NCBI GenBank assembly: GCA_016185625.1
Contig: JACPND010000023.1
Coordinates: forward strand, 1 to 52,196
DNA from: Candidatus Woesearchaeota archaeon
GTDB lineage: Archaea > Nanobdellota > Nanobdellia > Woesearchaeales > GW2011-AR9
Length of the DNA stretch: 52,196 bases
Reading direction: 5' to 3'
Numbering within the stretch: position 1 is the stretch's first letter; the number at the start of each line of letters is the position of its first letter. Positions 25,060 to 33,425 of the stretch are shown here, piece by piece. The notes below the pieces were generated by a model. That model was not told the origin of the DNA. It ran no database searches and worked only from the letters and a program-made list of their open reading frames with translations. Position numbers and translations under genes: made by a program.

Positions 25060-26037
25060 ATGAAATCATTTGATGTCATCGGCTTAGGAAATGCCATCGT
25101 CGACCTTCTGGTGGAAGTGGACGATCACGCACTTCTGGGATTGGATCTGCGGAAAGGAGAAATGCATCTGGTTGATGTGAAGAAAGCGCAAATGCTGCTG
25201 CATCACGTAAAAGAATTGAAGATAGAAGTTGTACCGGGCGGTTCTTCTGCAAATACCGTCAAAGGCGTGGCTTTTTTGGGAGGAAAATCTATTTTGGTGG
25301 GAAAAGTAGGAAAAGACCGTCATGGAGAGATATATGTTAAGGAGATGGGAAAGTGCGGCGTTCATTCACGGATTGGAACGCATGATTCTTTGACTGGACA
25401 TGCGTTGACGTTCATTACACCAGATGCGCAGCGAACTTTCTGTGTGCATTTAGGCGCGGCTATTTCTTTGCAGAAAGAAGATGTGCTGGAAGAGGATATT
25501 GCGAAGAGTAAAGTGTTGCATCTGGAAGGCTATCAATTGGAAGGTCCGACGCGCGAGACCATTCTCCATGCGATGGAACTGGCGAAGAAACATGGTACGT
25601 TGGTGTCTGTGGATTTAGCCGATCCGGGATTGATCCGGCGGAATAAAGAATGGTTAAAGCTGTTGTTGAAGAAAGCAGATATTGTCTTTGTGAATGAGCA
25701 GGAAGCAAAAGAATTCACGGGATTTGAGGAAGAGAAAGCGGTTATGGAATTAGGGAAGCAGGCACGGATGGCGGTGGTGAAATTAGGTGAACGCGGATCA
25801 CTGATTTGGTCTGATGGGAAAGTTGTTACAGTTCCGGCTTTTCCCGCCAAGGCTCTCGATACCACTGGAGCAGGCGATAGTTACGCCGCTGGCTTCCTGT
25901 ATGGATTTTGTCAGGGATGGGATGTTATGAACGCGGGAAAATTAGGGTCGCTGTTGGCAGCACGTGTCGTGGAACGGAAAGGAGTGCGGTTTGACGGGCT
26001 GGACGCGGAAAGGATGAAGAAGGAGGCTTTGTCGTAG
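25060..26037 (+). CDS. PfkB-family kinase, probably adenosine kinase
   Basis: 325 residues. Ribokinase-fold motifs are complete: GLGNAIVDLLVEVD at the start, GGSSANTVKGVAFLGG, VNEQEAKEFTG and the anion hole/catalytic DTTGAGD (about 267-273). The early GNAIVD..V.V and the context next to apt favour adenosine kinase over sugar kinase, but substrate specificity cannot be read with certainty. Likely co-transcribed with apt. Confidence 0.82.
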   Translation: MKSFDVIGLGNAIVDLLVEVDDHALLGLDLRKGEMHLVDVKKAQMLLHHVKELKIEVVPGGSSANTVKGVAFLGGKSILVGKVGKDRHGEIYVKEMGKCGVHSRIGTHDSLTGHALTFITPDAQRTFCVHLGAAISLQKEDVLEEDIAKSKVLHLEGYQLEGPTRETILHAMELAKKHGTLVSVDLADPGLIRRNKEWLKLLLKKADIVFVNEQEAKEFTGFEEEKAVMELGKQARMAVVKLGERGSLIWSDGKVVTVPAFPAKALDTTGAGDSYAAGFLYGFCQGWDVMNAGKLGSLLAARVVERKGVRFDGLDAERMKKEALS

Positions 26038-26066
26038 TTAAAATAAAAAGAAGAAAGAAAAAGTGA

Positions 26067-26825
26067 TTAATCTACAACTTCACATTTAAAAGTAGAAGCA
26101 TTACAATTAGCATCACAAGAATTTGGGCTCAATCGAGTGGGGATGGTGATGTCTGCATTCGTATCATAACCAACGCTTTGTGTAATGTTTTTATCGTCCA
26201 CAAGCAGATTCATATCCGCATAGCTATCCGATTTAACCGCTTCATTATTACTATCTATAACTGACCAACATTCGGAGTCGTTACGATCAAGTTCTATGTT
26301 TTTCTCTCCATGAGGATTGACATTTACATTATATTTTCCAATTAATAAATTAGAGAGAGAATAAGTTCCATCAAAATCCACAGTGTCTATCCCCTCGTAT
26401 TGACAGAGGGGGCTTGATTCACAGGCATCTTTAAGTTTATTATTGTCTCCTAAATATTCATATTTTACACTTAATCCAAAATTATTATATCGTCCTATAC
26501 ATCTAAATGTTCCCGATGTTTTCCTATACGAACAACGTATTTTCTTACCTTGTTTAATGGCTGAATAAGGAATGACGCCCCCAGTTGAAATCTCAAGATA
26601 AGCCTCGCCTCGTACACTTCCAAGTTGATCTGCAGATATTGAAATGCTCTGGCTTTGTTCCTGCTCACAAGAAGCTGAGACAAAACTTCCGCCGAAACCA
26701 AAAGTTCCTATTAAACCATAAATAGCAACTTTACCAATAACGCATCTTCTAATCTTTTCTAAGCACTTAATAACATTAAGATTTTTAACTTTTTCTTCTA
26801 AGCTCATTTTTTCCCTCGGTCTCAT
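26067..26825 (-). CDS. Secreted or lipid-anchored Cys-rich protein
   Basis: 252 residues from the first ATG (26825; the frame opens with GTG at 26843). After a basic, charged N-terminus a hydrophobic stretch (about 36-50: VIGKVAIYGLIGTFGFGG) ends in FVSASC, which may be a lipobox. The rest is beta-rich with about 12 Cys (CxYRK..FRC, CESSPLC, CDANCNAS), probably disulfide-bonded outside the cell. It starts 18-36 nt after tfb without a clear promoter, so may be read through from tfb. Confidence 0.55.
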   Translation of the reverse strand: MRPREKMSLEEKVKNLNVIKCLEKIRRCVIGKVAIYGLIGTFGFGGSFVSASCEQEQSQSISISADQLGSVRGEAYLEISTGGVIPYSAIKQGKKIRCSYRKTSGTFRCIGRYNNFGLSVKYEYLGDNNKLKDACESSPLCQYEGIDTVDFDGTYSLSNLLIGKYNVNVNPHGEKNIELDRNDSECWSVIDSNNEAVKSDSYADMNLLVDDKNITQSVGYDTNADITIPTRLSPNSCDANCNASTFKCEVVD

Positions 26826-26861
26826 TTTATTTATTGACACCACACTCTCCCAGAAAACATC

Positions 26862-27791
26862 TTACTTCTTCTTGCTCTTCTCCACACTCTTCCCTAACTT
26901 TAATCTCTTGATCAATTCTTTGTACCTATTTCTGATTGTCACTTCCGTCACGCCCGCGACATCGGCTACTTCCCGCTGCGTCCTTTTCTCTCCATGCAAT
27001 AAGCTGGCTACATACAAGGCCGCGGCAGCAATGCCCGTCGGCCCTCTTCCGGAGGTCAATTCGATGTCCCGCGCCATCTCTAAAATTTCCACAGACTTGC
27101 TTTGTGATTCGGGCGTCAATTTCAATGCCGAGGCAAAGCGGGGAATGTAATCTGCAGGATTGCTGGGGCGGATGCTGATGCCCAGTTCTCTGGTCACGAA
27201 GCGATAGGTTCGCCCGATCTCTTTCTTTTCAATACCAGAGGCTTCACCCATCTCATCCAACGTACGGGGAACGTCGAATTTACGGCAGGCGGCATATAAT
27301 GCGCCGGCAACGACCGATTCCATGCTTCGACCGCGGACCAGGCCTTTTTGCACCGCTGAACGATAAATACGGGCGGCTTCTTCTTCCACTGACTTGGGTA
27401 ATTTGAGGAAGGAACTGACACGCTTTAATTCGGCTAAAGCGACCTTCAGGTTGCGTTCAATCGCGGTACTGATACGGATGTTCCATTTGCGCAGGCGGAA
27501 GAATTTATCTTTGGCGCGGTCAGAACCGAGCTTGTAGAAGTCAGCTGTTGTTCCTACTTCCGTTCCTAGGCCCTGATCGAACTGGGTTTGGCTGCTGGGA
27601 GCGCCGGTTCTTCGTCCGCTCTTTTCGCCGCCTTCGTCCTCAAAATCACGCCATTCCTGTGAGAAATCGACCATCCTGTCCTCGATGACCAGGCCGCAGT
27701 CCCGGCAGATCGTTTCACCTTTCTCGACGTCACGAAAGATGTTTTTGCTGGCACATTCCGGACATTCCTTGAGTTGTTTGCGCAGCTGCAT
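26862..27791 (-). CDS. tfb: Transcription initiation factor TFB
   Basis: 309 residues. N-terminal zinc ribbon C10-x2-C13 / C29-x2-C32, B-finger region with EWRDF and GAPSS, then two cyclin folds (about 105-195 and 200-295) ending in the recognition HTH TQREVADVAGVTEVTIRNRY. It bridges TBP-DNA and RNA polymerase. TATA TATTTATAAAGC lies about 48 nt before the ATG, so this message has a short leader. Confidence 0.96.
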   Translation of the reverse strand: MQLRKQLKECPECASKNIFRDVEKGETICRDCGLVIEDRMVDFSQEWRDFEDEGGEKSGRRTGAPSSQTQFDQGLGTEVGTTADFYKLGSDRAKDKFFRLRKWNIRISTAIERNLKVALAELKRVSSFLKLPKSVEEEAARIYRSAVQKGLVRGRSMESVVAGALYAACRKFDVPRTLDEMGEASGIEKKEIGRTYRFVTRELGISIRPSNPADYIPRFASALKLTPESQSKSVEILEMARDIELTSGRGPTGIAAAALYVASLLHGEKRTQREVADVAGVTEVTIRNRYKELIKRLKLGKSVEKSKKK

Positions 27792-27857
27792 AAGAACCTC
27801 TGGGCGTTAAGTTTAAATAGGGGGAAGGGAGTCTATTTATAAAGCTTTTGGTTGTTT

Positions 27858-27870
27858 GTACTTATTTAGC
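27858..27870 (+). repeat. GTACTTATTTAGC box, second copy
   Basis: Same 13-mer as 18428-18440, followed in both places by a loosely similar stretch (GGA..TAT.TTCT.CAGTA). It lies just upstream of the tfb promoter. Related GTATTTGTTTAGC boxes occur at 34445, 38225 and 41299. Confidence 0.4.
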
Positions 27871-27987
27871 GGAAGTATGTTCTCCAGTATATAGCTCTCG
27901 GCTTATCGACGACAAAAATGTTAGCTTTCCTTTCTCCAGCAACCTCCGTGTCTGAAAGGGAATTTTCAACATTTTGTCAATTTAGCG

Positions 27988-28453
27988 ATGATAAAGCCCA
28001 CCAACTATAGAGGACTTACCAAGGTTTATCTCTTTGATCTGGATGACACCTTAATTGACACCAGGATTTATCAGAAAATCTATCCGAGAGTTATAAGGTT
28101 CATTAAGAAGATTCGGGCAATCTTTGCCGGGAACTTTGTCTGCTGGACGAATATTACCTAATTTTGGAGCAGGAAATAAAAGTTACGCCTTCTTTGCACA
28201 ATAATGTTGAAAAAGTGTTGAAAAGAATAGCTGGGAAAAATACATTAATTTTATATTCTTCCAAGACGATGCTGGATGTTGGAAGAACAACATTGTCTTC
28301 TGGAAGAAATCGATTCAACAATATCATCTAATTCCTAAGCTGTGCGTCGTCATTGGTGATAATCCCATAGAAGATGGCCAAATTCCCAGAAAAGCAGGAT
28401 TTAAGACAGTTCTTGTTTCTGGACCGAAAGATCTTTTGACAATAGCGTTATAG
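27988..28453 (+). pseudogene. HAD-superfamily hydrolase, frameshifted
   Basis: ATG at 27988 opens a frame with HAD motif I (VYLFDLDDTLIDT) that stops after 57 codons. The next frame continues EYYLILEQEIKVTPSLHNNV and KNTLILYSSKT (motif II region). A third frame supplies motif IV, CVVIGDNPIEDGQIPRKAGF, to a TAG at 28451-28453. At least two frame changes make it inactive. Its end overlaps the convergent RNase H-like gene by about 50 nt. Confidence 0.75.
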
Positions 28454-29171
28454 TCTTATTCTTCATGTCCTTATAACACCATTCCATCACCGCCTTCAGA
28501 TTCTCAATATCCTCGCGGTTGTACTCCAGCAGCAATTCCAAGTATTCCCTATCACCAGAAGCATGAAACGCTTTCCATAAGTCCACTGGATTGCCCACCA
28601 AATGCGCAGGACGTTTCAAATTCAACACTTTCTCCACTTCTTTCAATCCCCCAACTAATCCCAGCTTGACGCACAACGGCTTGAGATCGATATGCGGAAT
28701 GCCGATCTCCATTCCGAACTGCTTCTTCAATTTTGGCAGATCAAACGACGCTCCATTAAACGTTACCAGTATTTTGTATTTGCGTAATTCCGCTTCCAGT
28801 AGATTTTTCTCCAGATTCACACCGAATACAAACTGCTGCGTGCTAAAATAATCCGAAATGCCCACAACGGTAATCCTTCCTGATGAATCAGTCTCCACAT
28901 CCAAAAAGCAACAGCGTTCATTAAAATATTCATACAATCGCCACATCTCTTTCGCCGGTAACTGGCTTACAAAATACGCCGAGTCCTCTTCCTGCAGTTT
29001 CTTCAAGGCATCCCACAATTGCCGGTCGTAATGCCATTTCTTTTCTCTGGAAATGCCTTTTACTTGTTTTGCGCGCAGGAAATCCGACCATTCCCTGATG
29101 CCTTGCTGCCAGATACTCTGCTCTTTTTTCCGGCTGACTTTTTCCAGAATGACGAAAGATTTTTTGATCAT
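28401..29171 (-). CDS. YprB-like RNase H-fold (DEDD) 3'-5' exonuclease
   Basis: 256 residues. After a helical N-terminal region the exonuclease fold begins: ExoI CFLDVETD (Asp91, Glu93), ExoII TFNGASFDLPKL, and ExoIII YNREDIENL near residue 220. It matches the single-domain YprB/predicted-exonuclease group (Pfam RNase_H_2). TATA GATTTATAATCC (29191-29202) is 25 nt before the ATG and overlaps the 3' end of the oxidoreductase gene. Confidence 0.8.
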   Translation of the reverse strand: MIKKSFVILEKVSRKKEQSIWQQGIREWSDFLRAKQVKGISREKKWHYDRQLWDALKKLQEEDSAYFVSQLPAKEMWRLYEYFNERCCFLDVETDSSGRITVVGISDYFSTQQFVFGVNLEKNLLEAELRKYKILVTFNGASFDLPKLKKQFGMEIGIPHIDLKPLCVKLGLVGGLKEVEKVLNLKRPAHLVGNPVDLWKAFHASGDREYLELLLEYNREDIENLKAVMEWCYKDMKNKTITLLSKDLSVQKQELS

Positions 29172-29193
29172 ATCAGTAATGTACTCTTCTGGA

Positions 29194-30312
29194 TTATAAA
29201 TCCTTTTCGATCATCCGGCGCAAATATTTCCCGATGGCTAACGAGGCAGTTAATCCAGGGGAATCAATCCCGACACAATGGTACGCATCAGGGTATTCTT
29301 TGTCCGGTTCAATAACAAAATCTCCCCGGGATAATTTCGGCTGAATGCCAGCTTGATCGGGATGCAGATCTTCTTCTTTAAGATGAGGAAAAAATCCAGT
29401 TATTTCTTGTAAAAATTCTCGGGGGGAGTGGGTAATTTCATAATCTTCTTTATCTTTTGGATGGGTATCATATAACGGAGTTACGGTAATTCGGCCATCT
29501 AGCTTCCAGGTCGTATGCACTCCGGTGGTATGCCCTTTTGAACCGTCGGGAAGAGTGTAGGTGAGGGGGGCAGAGTACAGGTGCCTTCCGGTCTGGAGTT
29601 CTTCACGGTTGGGGTGGAAGTACATGGATTCGCCTTTGATGGGCTGAATTTTCCAGTTATTTTCAGGATTAATCATTTGAGCAACTTTATCTGCATACAC
29701 GCCAGCTGCATTGACTAAAATATCCACGAGAATGGGTTCCTGCATCTCTCCATTAACTTTGGTGGTTACGGCAAATTGTTCATTCCTTCTCTTAATGGCG
29801 GTAACTTCTGTTCCGCACACCAGATGAACTCCTTTTCTTTCTGCAATAATCTTCAATGTGTGCAAATAGGCGGCAGAGTCAAGAACGCCAGAAGTCGGCA
29901 CATGCAACGCGGCGAGGCAACGCACATTTGGTTCCATCCGTTTTACTTCATCAGCATCAATCAGGCGAACGTCGAAAACTCCATTTTGCCGGGCACGTTC
30001 TTCAAGGAAGTCGAGGGCAGGAAGCTCGTCTGTTTTTGCGGCCACGATTAATTTTCCGCAGAGAGAGTAAGGAACACTGCGGGATTTGCAAAATTCCGAA
30101 AGGAAGGCATTTCCGGCAATGCACTGTATCGCTTTCTGTGATCCTGGCTTATAATAAATTCCTGAATGGATCACTTCAGAACTTCTGCTGGAGCCGTGTT
30201 CGCCAAGACGTTTTTCTTTTTCTACAACATAAAGTTCATCAACAAGATCGGCTATTTCCGTAGCCACTGCTAATCCCACTGCTCCTCCTCCGACGATGAT
30301 AGCGCGTCTCAT
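29194..30312 (-). CDS. FAD-dependent oxidoreductase of the LhgO/DAO family
   Basis: 372 residues from the ATG at 30312. The N-terminal dinucleotide motif IIVGGGAVGLA is followed by a flavin-site GSSRSSEVIHSGIYY, a mid-domain VNAAGVYADKVAQM and a C-terminal GIDSPGLTASLAIG. This pattern is that of L-2-hydroxyglutarate oxidase-like enzymes, which oxidise 2-hydroxyacids; glycerol-3-phosphate dehydrogenase-like activity is an alternative. The start overlaps the upstream ChaN-like gene, so they are coupled. Confidence 0.8.
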   Translation of the reverse strand: MRRAIIVGGGAVGLAVATEIADLVDELYVVEKEKRLGEHGSSRSSEVIHSGIYYKPGSQKAIQCIAGNAFLSEFCKSRSVPYSLCGKLIVAAKTDELPALDFLEERARQNGVFDVRLIDADEVKRMEPNVRCLAALHVPTSGVLDSAAYLHTLKIIAERKGVHLVCGTEVTAIKRRNEQFAVTTKVNGEMQEPILVDILVNAAGVYADKVAQMINPENNWKIQPIKGESMYFHPNREELQTGRHLYSAPLTYTLPDGSKGHTTGVHTTWKLDGRITVTPLYDTHPKDKEDYEITHSPREFLQEITGFFPHLKEEDLHPDQAGIQPKLSRGDFVIEPDKEYPDAYHCVGIDSPGLTASLAIGKYLRRMIEKDL

Positions 30313-31292
30313 GATGGGCATGATGAATTCATATACATTTGTAACGCCTCTTCCCTTTCCCTTACGCTGTAAGCGATATTTTCAATAGCTTTCGGCGAGA
30401 CTTTTTGAGCACGTCCCTTAACCTCAATCGCACGTCGAACGATACTATGCAGCATCCGGTCATGGACTTTCTGCAAGCCGGCGCTTGACTTCTGATCCTC
30501 CTTCCATTCTGTGGCATTGGCCCATACCAGAGCTTTTAAGAGTGGTGGAACTGTGTTAAGGCTATACGTTCGCTCAGCGATGCGGACGGCGGGATGCTGG
30601 GCCTGCCCTTCCCGCAGCAGCTGCCAGAAGGCGCTTTCTATACCCTGAAAAACGACAACATCACTCACCTTCCTCTTCTGCTGAACGAACGACGGCAAGT
30701 GCGCGCGTGCCAGATGGAAGTCTCCCGCAATTACAAAAAGCTGGTTATGATCATTCAAAAAGTGATCGAGACAGAACGCGTATCGCTTATCGCGCTGCCG
30801 GAAACGCCCTTTGACATCCAGGCCATAGACCGGCATCTTTTCCTTTTGGGCGTAATCAAGGATGGCAATGACTCCCCGCCAGGATGATTTTCCATAGCCG
30901 TTTCCATGGCGTGTGCGTTCACGCAACTGCTGGCGATCGATCTTTCCGCAAAGATAATCATTGATCGGTTTTTGCTCCTGCACAAAAAAATCTTCCATGG
31001 CCATGGCGGCAGGGGCATCTTTTACCTTATTGATAATGTTGATCAACTCCAGCTTGCTCTGCCGTAAGGAATGGAAGTCGCCCAAATACACGATCTCACT
31101 CTGTTTGGCTGTGGTGATGATTTCATCCAGGGAAGTTAAACTGCAAGGGCTGCGCACTTCCTGACGAAATTCCCGTTCATATTGTCGGAAGCCAGAGGTT
31201 ATTTCATCTTCTCCTTTAAAGAAAACGCTTCTGCCCCAAATCTCGCGGTAGGCCCGGCGATATTCCTGATAAACGCGGTCCCGGAAGCTCAT
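30309..31292 (-). CDS. ChaN/Tiki-superfamily protein
   Basis: 327 residues, no signal peptide, so intracellular. ChaN-like (haem-binding uptake, DUF399) features: IVYLGDFHSLRQSK, AMEDFFVQEQKPINDYL and FVIAGDFHLARAHLP, giving paired D-F-H motifs. Bacterial ChaN is a haem-binding lipoprotein and the superfamily includes metalloproteases, so the role here is open. It lies between rqcH and the oxidoreductase with overlapping start and stop codons (4 nt each). Confidence 0.72.
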   Translation of the reverse strand: MSFRDRVYQEYRRAYREIWGRSVFFKGEDEITSGFRQYEREFRQEVRSPCSLTSLDEIITTAKQSEIVYLGDFHSLRQSKLELINIINKVKDAPAAMAMEDFFVQEQKPINDYLCGKIDRQQLRERTRHGNGYGKSSWRGVIAILDYAQKEKMPVYGLDVKGRFRQRDKRYAFCLDHFLNDHNQLFVIAGDFHLARAHLPSFVQQKRKVSDVVVFQGIESAFWQLLREGQAQHPAVRIAERTYSLNTVPPLLKALVWANATEWKEDQKSSAGLQKVHDRMLHSIVRRAIEVKGRAQKVSPKAIENIAYSVREREEALQMYMNSSCPS

Positions 31293-32356
31293 AGGTCCAG
31301 AGTGATCTTTTTATGGGCCAGATCGATATTTTTAAGCTTTTTTATTTCTTTCAATTCTTGAGCTATCTCATCCCATTTTTTGGTTTTCCGCCATTCCTGC
31401 ACGGTCTCCAGCAATTTCTGCAGCGAAGCATAATGCTCGTAGATTTTTCCCGCTTTTTTGGTGTTTTCTTCAATCTCCTGCTCCTGATGCCGGCTGGCCT
31501 GCAGCTGCTGCTCCAGCATGTGATGCAGTGATTTTATTTTTTTGTCGTAGGGTGAGACCTTAATCCTGGCATAAAATCCATCCACGGCTTCGCTCAACGT
31601 GGCGGTCGTCCGGAGCGGCGGTGTGCTCAGCGGAATGGGACTTATGCTTTCTGCGTAAACGTAGCCAGGCGGTGATTTCAATTGCTCACGAAGCTTCTTT
31701 AGCTCCATAAAGATCTTTTTCGCCCCTTTTATCTCTGCAGGCAGCATATTTTTATCCAGATCTGCTCTGCGCAGGAGCTCTTCGGCAAACGTGCCGCCCA
31801 AGCCCAGATCGGTCGCCAACATCGTCGCGATGTTCTTCTTGTCGCTTTTCCTGATCAGAGCCGTTAATTCTTTTACTGTAATGGTTTTCCAGTTCACAGA
31901 TTTCGGGAACACATATTTTTCTTTTATTTTTACGGAACGGTCTTTCCAGACTTGTTCCTGCAGCGCACCCAGAATAGTCCACTGTTCATCGGCAAGAATA
32001 ATGTTGCCTTTCGAGAATAATTCGATGATAAGGTTATATTTTTGCTCTTTCTGCAGTTCCAGGACCACGATACGTTCTGAATCTTTCTGGTAAATGGCTT
32101 TGACGGTGGCATTATCCAGATATTTACGCAAGAGCAGGCAGAATCCAGATTGCCGCTCTACTGTCTCTTTTTTGGCGGTCAGGCAGAGAAATTTCCCAGG
32201 TAAAATCCGTAGGAGCTGCTTTCCTTTCCCCGCCACGTGGAACTGCAGCAGCAATTCTTCCTGATGGTACACCTGCGGCAGTTTTCCCTGTACGAGGAAC
32301 TGCAGTTCCTGCACAATGGTGGCGATATCCACTGAGGAAAGCGCTTTGAGGGCCAT
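31289..32356 (-). CDS. rqcH: RqcH/NFACT protein lacking the NFACT-R domain
   Basis: 355 residues. The N-terminal NFACT-N domain is recognisable: MALKALSSVDIATIVQEL, RKYLDNATV, and the helix-hairpin-helix-like LGLGGTFAEELLRRA; it ends in a coiled coil (about 270-340). Typical archaeal Rqc2 homologues exceed 600 residues and end with NFACT-R (DUF814). Here the frame stops after the coiled coil and the next gene starts at once, so it is a truncated or split form. Rqc2 proteins bind stalled 50S subunits with peptidyl-tRNA. Confidence 0.78.
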   Translation of the reverse strand: MALKALSSVDIATIVQELQFLVQGKLPQVYHQEELLLQFHVAGKGKQLLRILPGKFLCLTAKKETVERQSGFCLLLRKYLDNATVKAIYQKDSERIVVLELQKEQKYNLIIELFSKGNIILADEQWTILGALQEQVWKDRSVKIKEKYVFPKSVNWKTITVKELTALIRKSDKKNIATMLATDLGLGGTFAEELLRRADLDKNMLPAEIKGAKKIFMELKKLREQLKSPPGYVYAESISPIPLSTPPLRTTATLSEAVDGFYARIKVSPYDKKIKSLHHMLEQQLQASRHQEQEIEENTKKAGKIYEHYASLQKLLETVQEWRKTKKWDEIAQELKEIKKLKNIDLAHKKITLDL

Positions 32357-32441
32357 GAGTAAGGTGATGATAGTCTGTTTTTAAAGATTCTGCAAAAATG
32401 ACCCTGTCCAAGAGGGGAGTGATAGCAGCGCCAAGAGACAA

Positions 32442-32580
32442 AATGTGGTCGTTGCCACATTGGTGCACAAACGAAATATAGTCTCTTCGTTTCGTGTGTC
32501 ACTGAAGCAGAGCCATAGTACGGGTTCAGACAACGTTGATTTCCTATTATCTTCTCCTAACCTTATCTATAGTCAGTGAC
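32442..32580. ncRNA. Candidate structured RNA, second copy of the GGTGCACA two-hairpin motif
   Basis: Hairpin AATGTGG/CCACATT (32442-32461, loop TCGTTG), then GGTGCACA, then hairpin AAACGAA/TTCGTTT (32469-32492, loop ATATAGTCTC), then CGTGTGTCACTGA. The GTCACTGA (32498-32505) pairs with TCAGTGAC (32573-32580). It shares the layout hairpin-TGGTGCACA-hairpin-TCGTG with 15400-15455, although the stem sequences differ. It lies upstream of rqcH in a gap without genes (32357-32728). Confidence 0.45.
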
Positions 32581-32610
32581 CTAAATTTTTATACAAATGT
32601 CACTTACTAT

Positions 32611-32699
32611 AGAAGGGTTTGAATAACCTATCTTAATAGTTCAAACCCTTCTAAGTAGGACTTTGAATATCGATGAATGGGATGGTTATTCAAAGTCCT
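32611..32699. repeat. Two adjacent perfect 13-bp hairpins
   Basis: AGAAGGGTTTGAA (32611-32623) pairs with TTCAAACCCTTCT (32640-32652); 4 nt later AGGACTTTGAATA (32657-32669) pairs with TATTCAAAGTCCT (32687-32699). Loops are 16 and 17 nt. The TTCAAACCCTTCTA half recurs alone at about 34807-34820. No gene overlaps. They could be a structured RNA, a terminator pair or mobile-element palindromes. Confidence 0.5.
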
Positions 32700-32728
32700 C
32701 TATATTCGAAGGACACCACTGATAGTTT

Positions 32729-32995
32729 TTAATACACCATCACTTTGGGCACGTTGTCTTTCTTGATTTCTTCCTTTTTATTGACGAGATTTAAAAAACT
32801 GCCCAAGTCCGGTGGCGCGTCCGGAACACTTTTTTCCGCTGCCGAACTATCGAACATGCTCATGAGATTACTGGTATCGACCGGCGCCGCAGCACTGAGC
32901 GTTTCCCCCTTCTGCTGTAGAATATCGGTGAGTATATGAAGTATTTTACAGATATCGTCAACCGTGTCCGTTTGGGTGTCGATGGTTATTTTCAT
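32729..32995 (-). CDS. Small hypothetical protein, 88 residues
   Basis: Starts MKITIDTQTDTVDDICKILH. I chose the ATG at 32995 because the preceding 42 codons (to 33121) run through a dispersed repeat and because GAGG directly precedes this ATG; a TATA-like GAATATAAAG lies about 30 nt upstream. One N-terminal strand-helix unit is followed by a Ser/Ala/Pro-rich disordered tail with DSSAAEKSVPDAPPD and a short amphipathic end. Function unknown. Confidence 0.55.
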   Translation of the reverse strand: MKITIDTQTDTVDDICKILHILTDILQQKGETLSAAAPVDTSNLMSMFDSSAAEKSVPDAPPDLGSFLNLVNKKEEIKKDNVPKVMVY

Positions 32996-33236
32996 CCTCT
33001 TTTTGATGGTATAATGCGGGTTTACTTTATATTCCTTACGTCTCTCGGGTGCGATCGACCGAAGCGAAGCGTAGGGAGAAATGCAATGTCTGCGAAGGAG
33101 TCTTTTTACGCTCTGGCTCATTGCCAGACGTAGTTTTGAAGAGAAAATTTGTGATAAGGTAACTGCAAAGTAGACTAAAATTTATGAGAATAGGAGGGGC
33201 ACAGTTCACTTTCTGAGTGATTTCTTCATTTTCTTA

Positions 33237-33340
33237 GAAAAATAACAACAATAATGGCGGCTCGACGGTCACTTTGTGACCTACTCGGCATCCCGTAGGG
33301 ACATCCCCTGCCTCGCCGAGCGCCATTGTTGTTATTTTTC
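33237..33340. repeat. Long inverted repeat around a GC-rich core
   Basis: The 5' arm (33237-33264) and 3' arm (33317-33340) match over 24 positions: GAAAAATAACAACAAT...TGGCG against CGCCATTGTTGTTATTTTTC, interrupted by a short bulge on the 5' side. The core holds GGTCAC/GTGACC and TCGGC/GCCGA hairpins. The 33122-33425 gap has no other structure except CGTTAGCT/AGCTAGAACG and a possible shifted C-terminus of the next gene. Confidence 0.55.
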
Positions 33341-33425
33341 GTTAGCTAAAGCTAGAACGAAACCCTTGATTTATTCTCCCGCTTCCTTGGCGATGCGTGC
33401 CATTTCGACGATTTCACCTCTCTGT

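Noticed and set aside
32611-32699. CRISPR repeats.
   Set aside because: Only two hairpins with different sequences, no regularly spaced identical repeats and no cas genes.
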